Of a stretch of 64,000 bases of DNA, positions 11,569 through 21,721 are shown piece by piece (within the stretch, counting starts at the first letter, position 1; each line of letters opens with the position of its first letter). The translations under genes and the position numbers were made by a program. The stretch covers positions 992,001-1,056,000 of the forward strand of contig JAGTJL010000003.1 in NCBI GenBank assembly GCA_020746875.1. Reading direction: 5' to 3'. The notes under the pieces were generated by a model that was not told the origin of the DNA, made no database searches, and worked only from the letters and a program-made list of their open reading frames with translations. The DNA comes from Rhexocercosporidium sp. MPI-PUGE-AT-0058. Lineage: Eukaryota; Ascomycota; Leotiomycetes; Helotiales.

Positions 11569-12826
11569 TTTTTAAATTTGCCTGCTTCGATAGATGTTTG
11601 TGTTTGTTGGGAAAGGCTTAGATGGAAAGAAGATGGGATTGAGGGATAAAAGAAGCTGGGTGGTTGGTGATCTGGCTTCGCTTGTTGGTGGCTTTCTGCT
11701 GCCTATTCGAAGGATTGTGCTTTGACGGGGTGCTGTGCCCCATATCTGAATACCTTGGCAAAGCACCCCATTGGCCATCGAGAACATCCTCCTAAGGCGC
11801 AGCTGTTGCTCTGCCGCAATCAAGTACTTCAATGCTAAGAAGCAATGAGAATTCGGAGCTTGTTCATACGCTGCTGCTGCTGCTGCAAGAATAGCTTGTT
11901 TGAGCTTTGGGCAGCTGGCGATGGCTCCCCGCTCTAAGCGAGATATTTAATTCACATAATGGTTAAACATGGAGCGATATTTTGAATGGCTTCCTATCAA
12001 GAGTAACCAGCAGATGCTCCGTCGAATCGGTTACCAACTTAGGCGGTACTTATACCAGCGAAGGAAATGCAGCTCGATGTGAGAAGAATGGAATTATCCA
12101 CTCTCCATTGCTGTTTCCCGTTGTCCATATCTGAGTTCAAAAGCGTATTGGAGAATATCGTGGGAGCTATCGTGCGGTGCTCAGACCATATCAACTATCT
12201 ACTATCCATTCATTTTCTTGACCTGACCAAGTGCCCTGGCTATCAAATTCCCAATCTACTGAAGGTATGACGCCACCTTTTCTGTGGTGAAAACTTAGCG
12301 AGATTCTAAACAACATAAGCTATCCACCACCACCCCTCCCCGACTAGCTCGTCACTCTATTCGCTTTATTCAGGATTCTCCATGTAGCGAGTGTAGGTCC
12401 CCGTAGACTTTGAGCTAACAGCGATCCCGTACGACTGACTGGCAGGCCATGGCGGCAAATTCCACATCAGCTCATTCTTTTCAGAACTCGGTCACACATA
12501 GATCTTCTGAACAAGGACTTCTGAAGTTAGGTTCTAACCTGTCGTGACACATGCCATGTGCGAAAATCAATATACCCAACCAGATTAAATAAATATACAT
12601 GTATGATAAGAACAAAAATTACGTTAATGGAACAGAATATTTCTCACGGAAGACCTTAAAAGGCGAATTGAAGACAGAACAGTTAGACTGCAGAGGTAGT
12701 AAAGATATGCGGAGCGTGCCATCGTAAGAAAACATATTTCCATACAAGTTATCCTTTCCAAATCATTTCTCCCACCTCCAACCCCTCCAGCCACTTCATA
12801 CACCTCTCTCCATCTCTTCTTAAATC
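11569..12826. other. intergenic
   Basis: About 1.26 kb, containing a short (CTG)5-like run near 11870-11885. No supported coding exon; frames at 11572-11832 and 12067-12270 have no motifs. Confidence 0.4.
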
Positions 12827-13219
12827 CTAGATCCTCAAAGCCCTAGCCTTCCTTCCCGGAAAGTTATCCGTAAAGCCAAACTGACAGACATTATTCGCAT
12901 CACACCCATGATTCGGTACGTTATACGTAAACGTATTTGTCGGGTTCGTATAAGTCGCCGCAATGCCCTCATTGATGCTGTTCCACTGGAATGTCAAAGC
13001 ATAGCCCTCGACGCATGGAATGGAGCCAGATGCTGGGAGGGGTGAGGCAGAGGCCGTGCCGGAGCATTTTGGGGGTTCGCCGACGAGTCCGTTGAGGACT
13101 TGGAGGGTTACAGTTGAAGGATTTCCGGCTTGTCCGCTGCCGGTTATGGAGAATATTCCGTCGGCGGCGAGGGCGGTGGTTGTGAGGGCAAGGAGGGTGG
13201 TTGTGGTTATGAATTTCAT
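12827..13219 (-). CDS. small secreted four-cysteine protein
   Basis: Single exon, 130 aa from ATG at 13219. The frame is open upstream to 13342, but the TATA-like box at 13351-13358 would put transcription start near 13320 and the upstream peptide is not signal-like, so MKFITTTTLLALTTTALAAD, a clean signal peptide, is chosen as the start. The mature part of about 110 aa has four cysteines (PKC, IPC, HGC, NVC), a Ser/Pro patch, and ends GRKARALRI. Composition (Thr, Asn, Gly, aromatic) suggests a compact beta-rich extracellular protein. I recognise no family. Candidate roles such as cell wall or host interaction are inference only. Confidence 0.7.
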   Translation of the reverse strand: MKFITTTTLLALTTTALAADGIFSITGSGQAGNPSTVTLQVLNGLVGEPPKCSGTASASPLPASGSIPCVEGYALTFQWNSINEGIAATYTNPTNTFTYNVPNHGCDANNVCQFGFTDNFPGRKARALRI

Positions 13220-13350
13220 GGTTGCGGGGTGGTGTGATTTAGGTGTTTGGATGTTTGAGTATCGAATCGGGTGTGTTGTAGATGGCTTGATGGTAGAGAA
13301 GATTGATGTGACTGTTTGATAAGTCCCTCTCAACGTGAACATTCTTTATC

Positions 13351-13358
13351 TTTATATA
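13351..13358 (-). promoter_or_regulatory. TATA-like box of the small secreted protein gene
   Basis: Reads tatataaa on the minus strand, about 135 bp before the chosen ATG at 13219. It decides against the longer N-terminal frame that begins at 13342. Confidence 0.5.
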
Positions 13359-14165
13359 TTTTCCTCCGCAAGATCATCACATCAACTGCCATCAGATCCC
13401 CCAGCAAGCTCGTATACATCTCGTTCTTTCCTCAACCACCATACATCAACTATCGTCATAACCCCTCAGATTTTTTACAATAACCCTCGTATTCCTATCA
13501 CTCTCCCCTCGTATCTTCTCCAAACAACAACACCTGACGCCACGAGAGCGATACAGTTTGTGATTCCCCACATTCCAGCTAAGCAAACGACGTCATGAGG
13601 CTCGCTCGTGATGGTTTTAAGTACCGGTATTTCCCTGGTTCCGAGATGCCCGAGTTGCGGTGTAGGAAAGGTTAGCTGGAGTAAGTGCGCTATATCGTAA
13701 GGATGAGATGAAACTGTGAAGTTTAGTATTTTTAGATACGAGCAGATTTGTCGATCTTGGGGTTGTGGGGTTTAGCGCCGGGTGTAGTACTGTAAGGGTC
13801 TTTTCGAGTCCTGATTTTTGGTTGCCCACAAGCGAGGTGGATATGGTTAGGATCGCTTAGAAGTATGTCGTAGTAAAGTGAGATTGAACAGGGCAATATT
13901 TCGCCAAAGTTAGGTTAGTAGGACTGATGTAGGATCAATGACGAAGAAATTTATACAGGAAAGCAAGCATCTTCAAAACAGAACCCGTCACTTGAGGGCA
14001 CACCCAGATCTAATCTTCGCAGTATGTCTGAAAAGAAGAGATAAATAATGCATCTTTCAGAACCGTTTAAGTACCATATGCCAACGCCTTGGCGTGAAAA
14101 AGTATCTGCTGCGGAATTCCCGATCCCCAAACGCCAAATATGCAACTTTTACAGTCGTGGCCCAC
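13359..14165. other. intergenic
   Basis: About 800 bp between the secreted-protein promoter and the POB3 stop. CT/AC-rich near 13360-13560, otherwise unremarkable. Nothing supportable seen. Confidence 0.4.
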
Positions 14166-16090
14166 TCACTTGGCTACCTTCGCTTTCTTCTTTGGCCGCT
14201 CCTCGGCATCGCTTCCAGGTCCATCCTCGTCATCGCTACCGCTGCTACTATCGTGGTTGGAGTCGTATTCCTCGGCCACATCACTTTCGCTATCCGTCTT
14301 GAAGTCCTCATCCGCACTCTCGCTATCCTCATCTGCGCTTCCTCTATCCGCTCTCGCCGCAACGACCTCCTCGTCACTGGAAGCCATATCCGGTTCTCTG
14401 AGAGCAGCCGCGAGAAGAGCAGAGCTGTCTTCATCCATCTCGTTCTTGACTCTCAAGCCCTTGATCTTGAAGAAGTCCTCAAGAGGCTTCTGCTCTTCTC
14501 TGTTGATGTTGGAGAATTGAGACTCGCCAACAGATCCCTTCATGATTACAGTGATGTCAAATGTTCGGGATGCAGAGACCGCTCCACCAACACGAGATAG
14601 GACAATACTGTCGATCTGATCGAACTGAATATAAGTCGCGGGTTTGGGGACGAACATGAAGGCCTTCTCAAGGCAATAAAGGAAACCTTCACTAGCTTTG
14701 ATAGAGCACTTGATGCCGGATTGTTGATGATGACTAGAGTCGTTAGCAAATTCCACGACCAGTCTTCAACGAAACCGACCTTCGGAAATCCTTAGCTGGT
14801 TGGTTAACCTTTTTACCTGTGAGACCGCGGAAAACTTGCGTAACGACCTGATGTAAAGGAGACTCATAATGTGGCTCGAGCTTGTCCTTGTACTTCTCTC
14901 TCATCAATTCCTCAGTCATGTTCAAGTCAATCGTAACCTCCTCATCCTTCTTGAACTGCATGACCAGGAAAGGATATCTCGTTTGACCTTGGCGAAGTGG
15001 AGGATCAAGACCAATACAGATCATATAGTGTAGGTCGTCTGGCTTGGGAAGGATCATAAACTTCTTCAGATTGTCGTATTGAATCTTGTAATCGTATGTC
15101 TTGCCACGAAGTCTGAAGGAGCTCTCGTACATATCGATATCGAAACGTCCTCTGTTAGCTGTCAGTAAAGTCTCTAGTGGCATTGCGATTGCCGTACCTT
15201 GGAGTAAGATGTAGAACATCCAGGAAAGTTGCGAATGTATCACCCGCAACTTCTCCGATCTCTGCTTTCTCCATCAAAGTATCGTAGAAGAGATTGGCAG
15301 CATTCTGCTCCTCTTCAGCCCCTTCAGCATCACTGGCCGCATCTTCTCCTTCCAGAGCCTCCTTCTTCGTAGTGACACCGGGAATGTAGAATCGCATCTC
15401 GACAAGCTGATCTTTGCCACCACCAGCCTTCTTGCCTTTTCCGCGCGCACCACCCAGTGATCCATTCGTACCCGTATCGTCACCATTCGCAGGAAGAGCA
15501 AACTCAACAGCAACCTCGTTCTTGCCAGCCAAATTCGTGTTTGAGATCTCGGAGTATGGGATTTCGAAAGCAGGACGGTTCTGGACGTTGAATTGTAGCT
15601 CTGCCTTTCCAAACTCGCCCTTGCCCCAATTCCAGCCTCGCAGCGCATGCTCCTTGTGCTCGAGATTTGTGCTATACCAATTCTTGAAGACCTTGCTTAT
15701 GCGCTCGAAGTCCTACTTCCATTAGAATGCGCGATTGAGATGGAGGAGATGTACCAACCTCTTGGGAGAAGCCATCAAGCTGAACAACGCCCGAGTTTCT
15801 CAGCAAAATCTTCACTTCGTACCCCTTGGCCGCGCGACTCCATTGCGCACCGCCGATATTGTTGTGATCGAGTGTGAAGGTGTCGCCGCCTCCAGAGGGC
15901 TTCCACCCAAAGCCAGTTTCCGCGAAACGGCACTTTCCTGATTCCTTGGAGAGGTCGAGGTAGATGTTATCGAAACTTTCTCTGCCCATACGATGCTTGT
16001 CAGTAATTGGAATCTCCATTTCGCAGGTTGCTTTGGTGACTTGACTAAAAATGCGAGAATTTAAAGAGAGGGGAAATCTTACAAAGCCAT
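14166..16090 (-). CDS. POB3: FACT histone chaperone complex subunit Pob3 (SSRP1 homologue)
   Basis: Exons 16090-16083, 15981-15759, 15712-15198, 15151-14780, 14733-14166; 1686 nt, 561 aa, close to the usual fungal length. The first exon is only 8 nt (ATGGCTTT), followed by ESFDNIYLDLSKESGKCRF, the standard Pob3 N terminus. Next come GWKPSGGGDTFTL, ALRGWNWGKGEF, NVQNRPAFEIPYSEISNTNL and LAGKNEVAVEFALP, all hallmarks of the SSRP1/POB3 N-terminal and first PH-like domains. The middle domain includes YDYKIQYDNLKKFMILPKPD and FVPKPATYIQFDQIDSI. The C terminus is an acidic Ser/Asp/Glu tail ending in a basic KKKAKVAK, with no HMG box, as in other fungi. Pob3 pairs with Spt16 to reorganise nucleosomes in transcription and replication. 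Splice phases all agree, so the model is firm. Confidence 0.96.
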
Positions 16091-16598
16091 GGTGAGAGTT
16101 GGTATAGATAGTAGCTGCCTGATTGACTGTTTGCTTGAGTTGCGGGATGGTGAATTGAGCTTCGGGTTTCCGCAGCCGCGTAAAGTGAATGGAAACCGCG
16201 ACACGCGATTTTAGTGGATCGCTTCACGTGACTGGAGTAAAGTGAAGATATCCAAGTAGACTTCTCAGTTTTAAAGTGTATATATGGAGCATCATAGAAA
16301 GATCTCATTGCAGATCCAAAGGTCAATACCGTATCTCTGATTTGTATCTGAGAAGTACAGGGCCAATTGCTAAAGGAAACACAATTGTCGAAGACAATGA
16401 TGCCGACGTCGTCTATTACATTACTCTTTTGCATCCCAGAACCCAAGTAAATACAGCTGACCCCAGATATCTAGTTCCGTGAAGATGTAGACGCAAAACT
16501 CACTTTTGCACCGTCGTGTTGTCCTCCCAATCGAATGAACCTCAATCGATGTTCTCACGTCCAGCTAAGCGAGGACCATGTTGACACCGTATCATGTC
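16091..16598. other. POB3 upstream region
   Basis: 508 bp between the POB3 start and the stop of the next same-strand gene. Overlapping short frames on both strands look like noise. No clear TATA; plausible TATA-less promoter. Confidence 0.35.
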
Positions 16599-17228
16599 TT
16601 ATTCAACCCTCGCCAGCAAAGCGTCCAAACGTGCCTTCATAGCTGCGATATTGCTACTAGCTCTGCCTCCCTGACCTGTACACCAGAACTCTGGAAGCTC
16701 ATTTATGAAACGATCCATTCGGTACGGGTTAAAGTCCGTTCGAACAGATGGTGCGGTATTGAATTCCGCATCCACAGATCCCGGTACATCGCTGAAGCCC
16801 GCCAAGGTAGACGGAGAGGGGGGTGAAGACAGTGTCTCCCGACTAGTGGGACATATCTCGAGGCTCGCTTTCGGCCTAGTACTTTGGATTGTGAAGTTGG
16901 ATTTGTTCGGTTCGGAGAAGGTGGCGGGTTGTTTTGATGTGAGGTTTGACAGGCCTTGTGAGTTCGTAAGGATGGGATTAGATGGAAAATCTATATAGCT
17001 GCGTGCAAGTACTCCCTTGTTGTCGGGAAGTCCATGAATGGTGCTCGAAGATTTTGATGCGCAAGTGGTGACGGAGGAGAGTATAATTTCCCCTGATGCC
17101 GCCTCGGGCTGTAAATTCGGGCGGTTTGAACAAGGCTTGGAGAACCTATATGTAGGTCAGGCTTGGGAAAATGGCACCCAGAATCTAGCTACGTACGAAA
17201 CGTTTGCCCCATTAGAGCTGTTTTCCAT
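16599..17228 (-). CDS. unknown two-exon protein, 192 aa
   Basis: Exon 1 17228-17197 (ATG at 17228), intron 17196-17146 with a strong GTACGT donor and an ATAG acceptor, exon 2 17145-16599; 579 nt in total, in frame. The protein begins MENSSNGANVSFSKPCSN, is Ser/Thr/Pro/Asn-rich and probably disordered for about 130 residues. It then has a better-structured C terminus with DFNPYRMDRFINELPEFWC and a short amphipathic helix MKARLDALLARVE at the very end. No signal peptide or membrane segment. The frame stays open for over 500 nt through a region with no long competing frame. I do not recognise a family. It lies upstream of POB3 on the same strand with about 0.5 kb between. Confidence 0.55.
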
Positions 17229-17727
17229 GTTCACTTTTTGGCCCATCATTGTAAAGACCTTTCGTATCTTTGATTGGAAACAATTCTAAGAACAGTGTGC
17301 AATGACTGTAGTGCACAAAGGTTGAGGAATGCTGTTTTTGTGTAGTCTCGAGACGAGAAATGTTGGAAGTGTTTGGAGATGTTCTACGTGGGGTGGTTGT
17401 CAAGTGTTTATTAGAGGTTCGCATAGCTCGCAACGTCGAGCGGGCCCGAACTCGATGCCGCCGGCCGAACGTTCAAAGTCTTTCGTCCCGACTGTCGGGA
17501 TGCGAGCGGGTATTCAAGTCATGCGCAAACAATGCGATCTTACGCGCCTATAGACCACGTTCATTGGAGCCAAAGACACTCTGGATGTTTCAGAGTGGGT
17601 AAGTGTGATATAGCTAAGTACTGTCTTTCGCATACGTTTCAAGATCCTTACTCGTAGGGCAACATATGGATGTTTTGAATACAACATGAGCACACGATCC
17701 CAGTCAGCTCCCCTGGCTTAGCCACCA
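17229..17727. other. intergenic
   Basis: About 500 bp: promoter side of the 192-aa gene and 3' side of the NACHT-ankyrin gene. No coding exon supported. Confidence 0.35.
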
Positions 17728-20700
17728 CTAGATCTTCAACCCCGAAAATAGAGCACTGAGTGAAATGATGCCGTCCATAACATCAGTATCGTTTCCTGCA
17801 ATAGCCAAAAGCTTTCCCACATCTTCAATACCGTGCTCAGCTACTTCTTGTAGAACTGCGTACAGGTGGTCTCCAGGAAACCATCTGACAATTGAGTGTA
17901 CTGTGCTCCGCTCTTGCAGCAAGTCCGTGGCTGCTGGGATTTCGATGATGGAAATGGACTTACCGTTGATCGTTATCGGGTGGGTACACAATGTCGTTGA
18001 TCGATTCAGAGGCATGAGCTAGCACATTAAATGAATTAGCAATCTCTCCATCACAGCATCCGCTGTCGGAATGTGCCATGCACTTACCTCGTATGTAATC
18101 TGAATGCCGTCAAATGTATTGTGTGGTGGGCAAGAGGCCGTGACTGTCAGGTAGAGCTCACGGCTGGCAGTCAGAAGGGGTGAAGTTCCCATCATATGAG
18201 CCCGTTCCATATCATGTTTTAGAAGCAGAGACGCAACATCAAATCGCCTATTCTGCATCGCATAGATGAATGCTGTTTTTCCGGAAGTGGAGGAAGCCAT
18301 CGCATCCGCTCCGACAGCAAGCAAAAGCCTTGTAGTTTCTAGATGACCATACTTTGCAGCCATCATAAGAGGACTATTCCCGCAGCTAGCACATTTTGTT
18401 GTGTCTGCACCATACTCCAGAAGGAGATGGATAACTTTAGGATGATTTTGACGTATGGCCATCGCAAGAGCTGTTTCCCCTGAGCAAGACACATTATTCA
18501 CATTTGCTCCACTATTCAGCAAAAGTCTGGCTATCTCAAAGTAGTTATACGTTGCGGCCAACATCAGAGGAGAGTATCCCCAAAGCGAAGAATGATTGAT
18601 GTTTGCACCGGCCTCAAGAAGATCTTGTGTAATACCAAAATAGCCATACTCTACGGCCATGTGCAGAGGACTTTGGCCAGAACTCGAAGTAAAGTTGATT
18701 TCTGCTCCGGATGCGAGCAACAGTCTGACAATGTCAAGGAAGCCATGCTCCGAAGCCACGAGCAAAGGACTATCGCCAGATGCCGCGGGAAGGTTGACGT
18801 CTGCTCCATAGTCCAGGAGAAGGCGAGATATCTCAAGATGGCCATGCATTACTGCTAGCATCAGTGGGCTTAATGCCTCCGGATTCGCCGAAAGATTGAC
18901 ATGGGCGCCCATATCAAGCTCCAGCTTTGCTAGCTTTGCAAAGCCGAAGCGACTGGACACTGATAGCATTGCATCTACAATACTGGATTGAACAGTGTCG
19001 AATATCGACTTTGCATCTTTTGAGCCGCGTGCCGTCGCCCAGGGGTGGTATGAGCAGTGTGACAATCTTCGGAAGTCTTTGCCCAGGCGACTGTGAAGTA
19101 GTCCAGCAATGTAAGCGCTTCTGCTTTCAGCTTGTCTGTAATGATATATCCAGTACCTCATGGCGTATCTCACCAACCCTTCTCTCAACATCGGATTTGC
19201 AATATCCGACGCACTTTCGGGGCCCATTTCCAGGGTCTGCAATAAAAGTTCTGGGCTCAGCACCTCAAGACAAACGTGAGCCATTAATTCATGAGCCTCG
19301 GCGGATATCTCGCCCCAATTCTTAATCATGCCATGCCTTAAATATCGCCTGGCACTGAAGTGCACAAATCCTACTTTCTCTCCCCTGGTCTCTAGAAGAC
19401 CTGCTGAATGGCTATGAACTTCAGAGGCACTGAGCTGAGTTCCCGTCTCCTTATATATGGCATCGAGCAACTCGTGGCTTCCAAGTGGCCTCGCTGCGTG
19501 CATCACCCACCTGAGCAGTGCGAATACCACCTTCTGGTTACAGCTCTCTATCTGGGCAAGTATCTTGCGGTATGTGAGAGATATCTTTTCGTCGGCTTTC
19601 TTCGGTTCCGCAGCAACTTGCTCAGCTGCCACCATTAAGCTTATTCCGTGACCAAGATCTAGTGCCATCGCATCTATGACCAACTGAACGAACAAGAACA
19701 CTCCGTCAGCCAGCCTGACAAGCTGGTCAGTCAAAGATCTGATGTCTTTGATGTCGATTGAAGGTCGTAGGCCATCCAGGCTACAACGAACGTATTGGCT
19801 CATATCCCGGCGTAGCAGGGGATGAGTGTCCAGATCAATTCGATACACTTCTTTGCCGATCTCGTTCTGAAGTAAGTTCTCATTAGACGAGAAGAAGCAT
19901 TTTATTCGGTGACTGGGGTCAGACAAAGTGACATATTCAACCAAATGAAGGACGAGCTCTCGTTCGTGTGGGTTTTCGGTGATATTATCTAAGCCATCCA
20001 GAAGAAGATACAGGGTTTCATCTAGCCTCAAACAGCTTCTAATTCTGCACAGGTAGGAGGACATTCTTTGAATAGATAATTCGTCATGGTTGGATGCAAG
20101 ATCCCTGAGCAATGGCCACAGGTGGTTGCCAAAATCCCCAAGGCCGTCTCGGAGGAGTATTTGCTCCAACATTGTCCAAAGTATGGCTTTGGAGGCGCTG
20201 ATGCCTTTGTAGTACTCGTCAACAAAATAGAAAGCGACGAGTTCTCCAGGAACGCGGTTCAACTCTAGGTGGTGAATAATCGTCGAGGTCAGCATGGATT
20301 TCCCAGCTCCTGGCAGTCCAGATAGCCACAGAACACCACCATTCGACTGAGTGAGCCATTGAACGAAACTACCGTCGCTCAAAATCCATTCTGAGGTTCC
20401 TGAGTGTCTCCTTGCAAGATTGGAGTCCAAATTCGCTCTAGAGACACAGCCACTCTGGAAGTCACTGTCATATCCTAAGTTGATCCGAACGCCTGTGTTT
20501 TCCATGCTACAAGTCCACTGGCATTCGGAGTATCTCGCGGCTCGGTCCACAGGAGCTGATAAAGGCCGAGAAGTACAATTGAAGGTATCTGCTCCCGCAA
20601 GCTGGGCCTTCAGCTCATCAATCAAGGCCAACATCAAGTTGCCGTCTCGTGTTTCGCATGAATCATCATTCGTGCCTGTTTGGGCAGCACTGCCTTTACT

Positions 20701-21126
20701 CTCATTTACTCTCTCGTCAAGAGTGGCATTCAATGAGAAAAGACTATCATTGCAGTCCCAGTAACTTAGAGTAGCTGATTGACAGTTCTCAGGGTGGGTA
20801 CATCGCATTAAAGCTGGCAATCGGTGTCCTGAACAGTGATTAGGGGAATCGCTGGGACGATGGTTAGCATTTGTTCGACACGGAGAGCCCTCGTAGATAC
20901 TGTACTTCACTTTTGCAGAGCATCTCAAATGAGAAGTCCTACGGCGTAAACATCGTAGTGAAGCCGACATTTTCTCCATGCTGCAGTCATCGTGAGACGC
21001 ACTAATAAGATAATCAGAACTTTTTTCACATAGAGTCTCGCCAGATATACCGTACGAGAAGTTTCTGGGCCTTTTCTGGCAGCCATCTTTCCCAGCTGGG
21101 GACAGTATGCCTCCAAATCGCACCAT
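17728..21126 (-). CDS. NACHT NTPase with ankyrin repeats (fungal NLR-like STAND protein)
   Basis: Exon 1 21126-18088 and exon 2 18018-17728 (donor GTAAGT, acceptor CTAG), 1109 aa. Start is the first in-frame ATG (MVRFGGILSPAGKDGC). The N-terminal 240 residues hold about 16 cysteines and match no effector domain I know. NACHT core: Walker A GLPGAGKS at about 270-277 and Walker B LYLLLDGLDN at about 372-381. A helical winged-helix-like segment follows (about 520-700; HAARPLGSHELLDAIY is typical). About eight ankyrin units at 720-970 include SPLMLAVMHGHLEISRLLL and SPLHMAVEYGYFGITQDLL. A C-terminal extension of about 140 aa, half in exon 2, lies beyond the repeats. Such proteins act as signal-sensing NTPases, some in nonself recognition and programmed cell death; that role here is inference. 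It is divergently paired with another ankyrin gene. Confidence 0.93.
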
Positions 21127-21721
21127 TTCCAACGAGACAGCGCACTAGCACAGTTTATTGCCTTTGAAAATTAGCACTCAACGGTGACAATCTGATATTG
21201 AAGCTGAAGAAGGTCAAAATTATGGATTTGAAGCGGTCGATTGATTCAATGATGCCTCCCATGCCTCTCTGGTCAGGCTAAGAAGTGATAATACGTCAAA
21301 ACCTGATAACAAGAGTTCGCAACAAAGGTTTGTGTCACAGCCTTGCATATGGTGGCTGACAAAATCGGGTCTACCACATGCAAGAGCGCACGCGCTTCGC
21401 ATGCGTTCGCAAGCCGGTCGGGAATCAAGGTAGGGCAAGCATCCCCGGGCGATTGCGACTGCCAGCGTCCGTTACCTCGACCTGACAGGCCCGTCACCGT
21501 CACAACTTCCGCTCTATAACATTGTCATCAACAACTTTGTCTGGCTTCAACCTCACCCAAATAGCTTCCCCAGGTAGACCTCAACGTCGACACCTAGGAA
21601 CTCCTCCCTCCTCTCCCCATCTATCCCAAATATTGGTGACATCTTGTGTTATGCCTGATATTGTTGACCACCTAGTGAGGCTGACGCTTTACAAGTCGTG
21701 CCAGCATTGACCGATTGGACA
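21127..21721. promoter_or_regulatory. shared divergent upstream region of two ankyrin genes
   Basis: About 595 bp separate the ATG of the NACHT-ankyrin gene (minus) from the ATG of the Zn2Cys6-like/ankyrin gene (plus). No coding exon is supported in it. A CT-rich stretch leads into the plus-strand gene (21590-21640). The head-to-head layout allows co-regulation but does not prove it. Confidence 0.5.
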
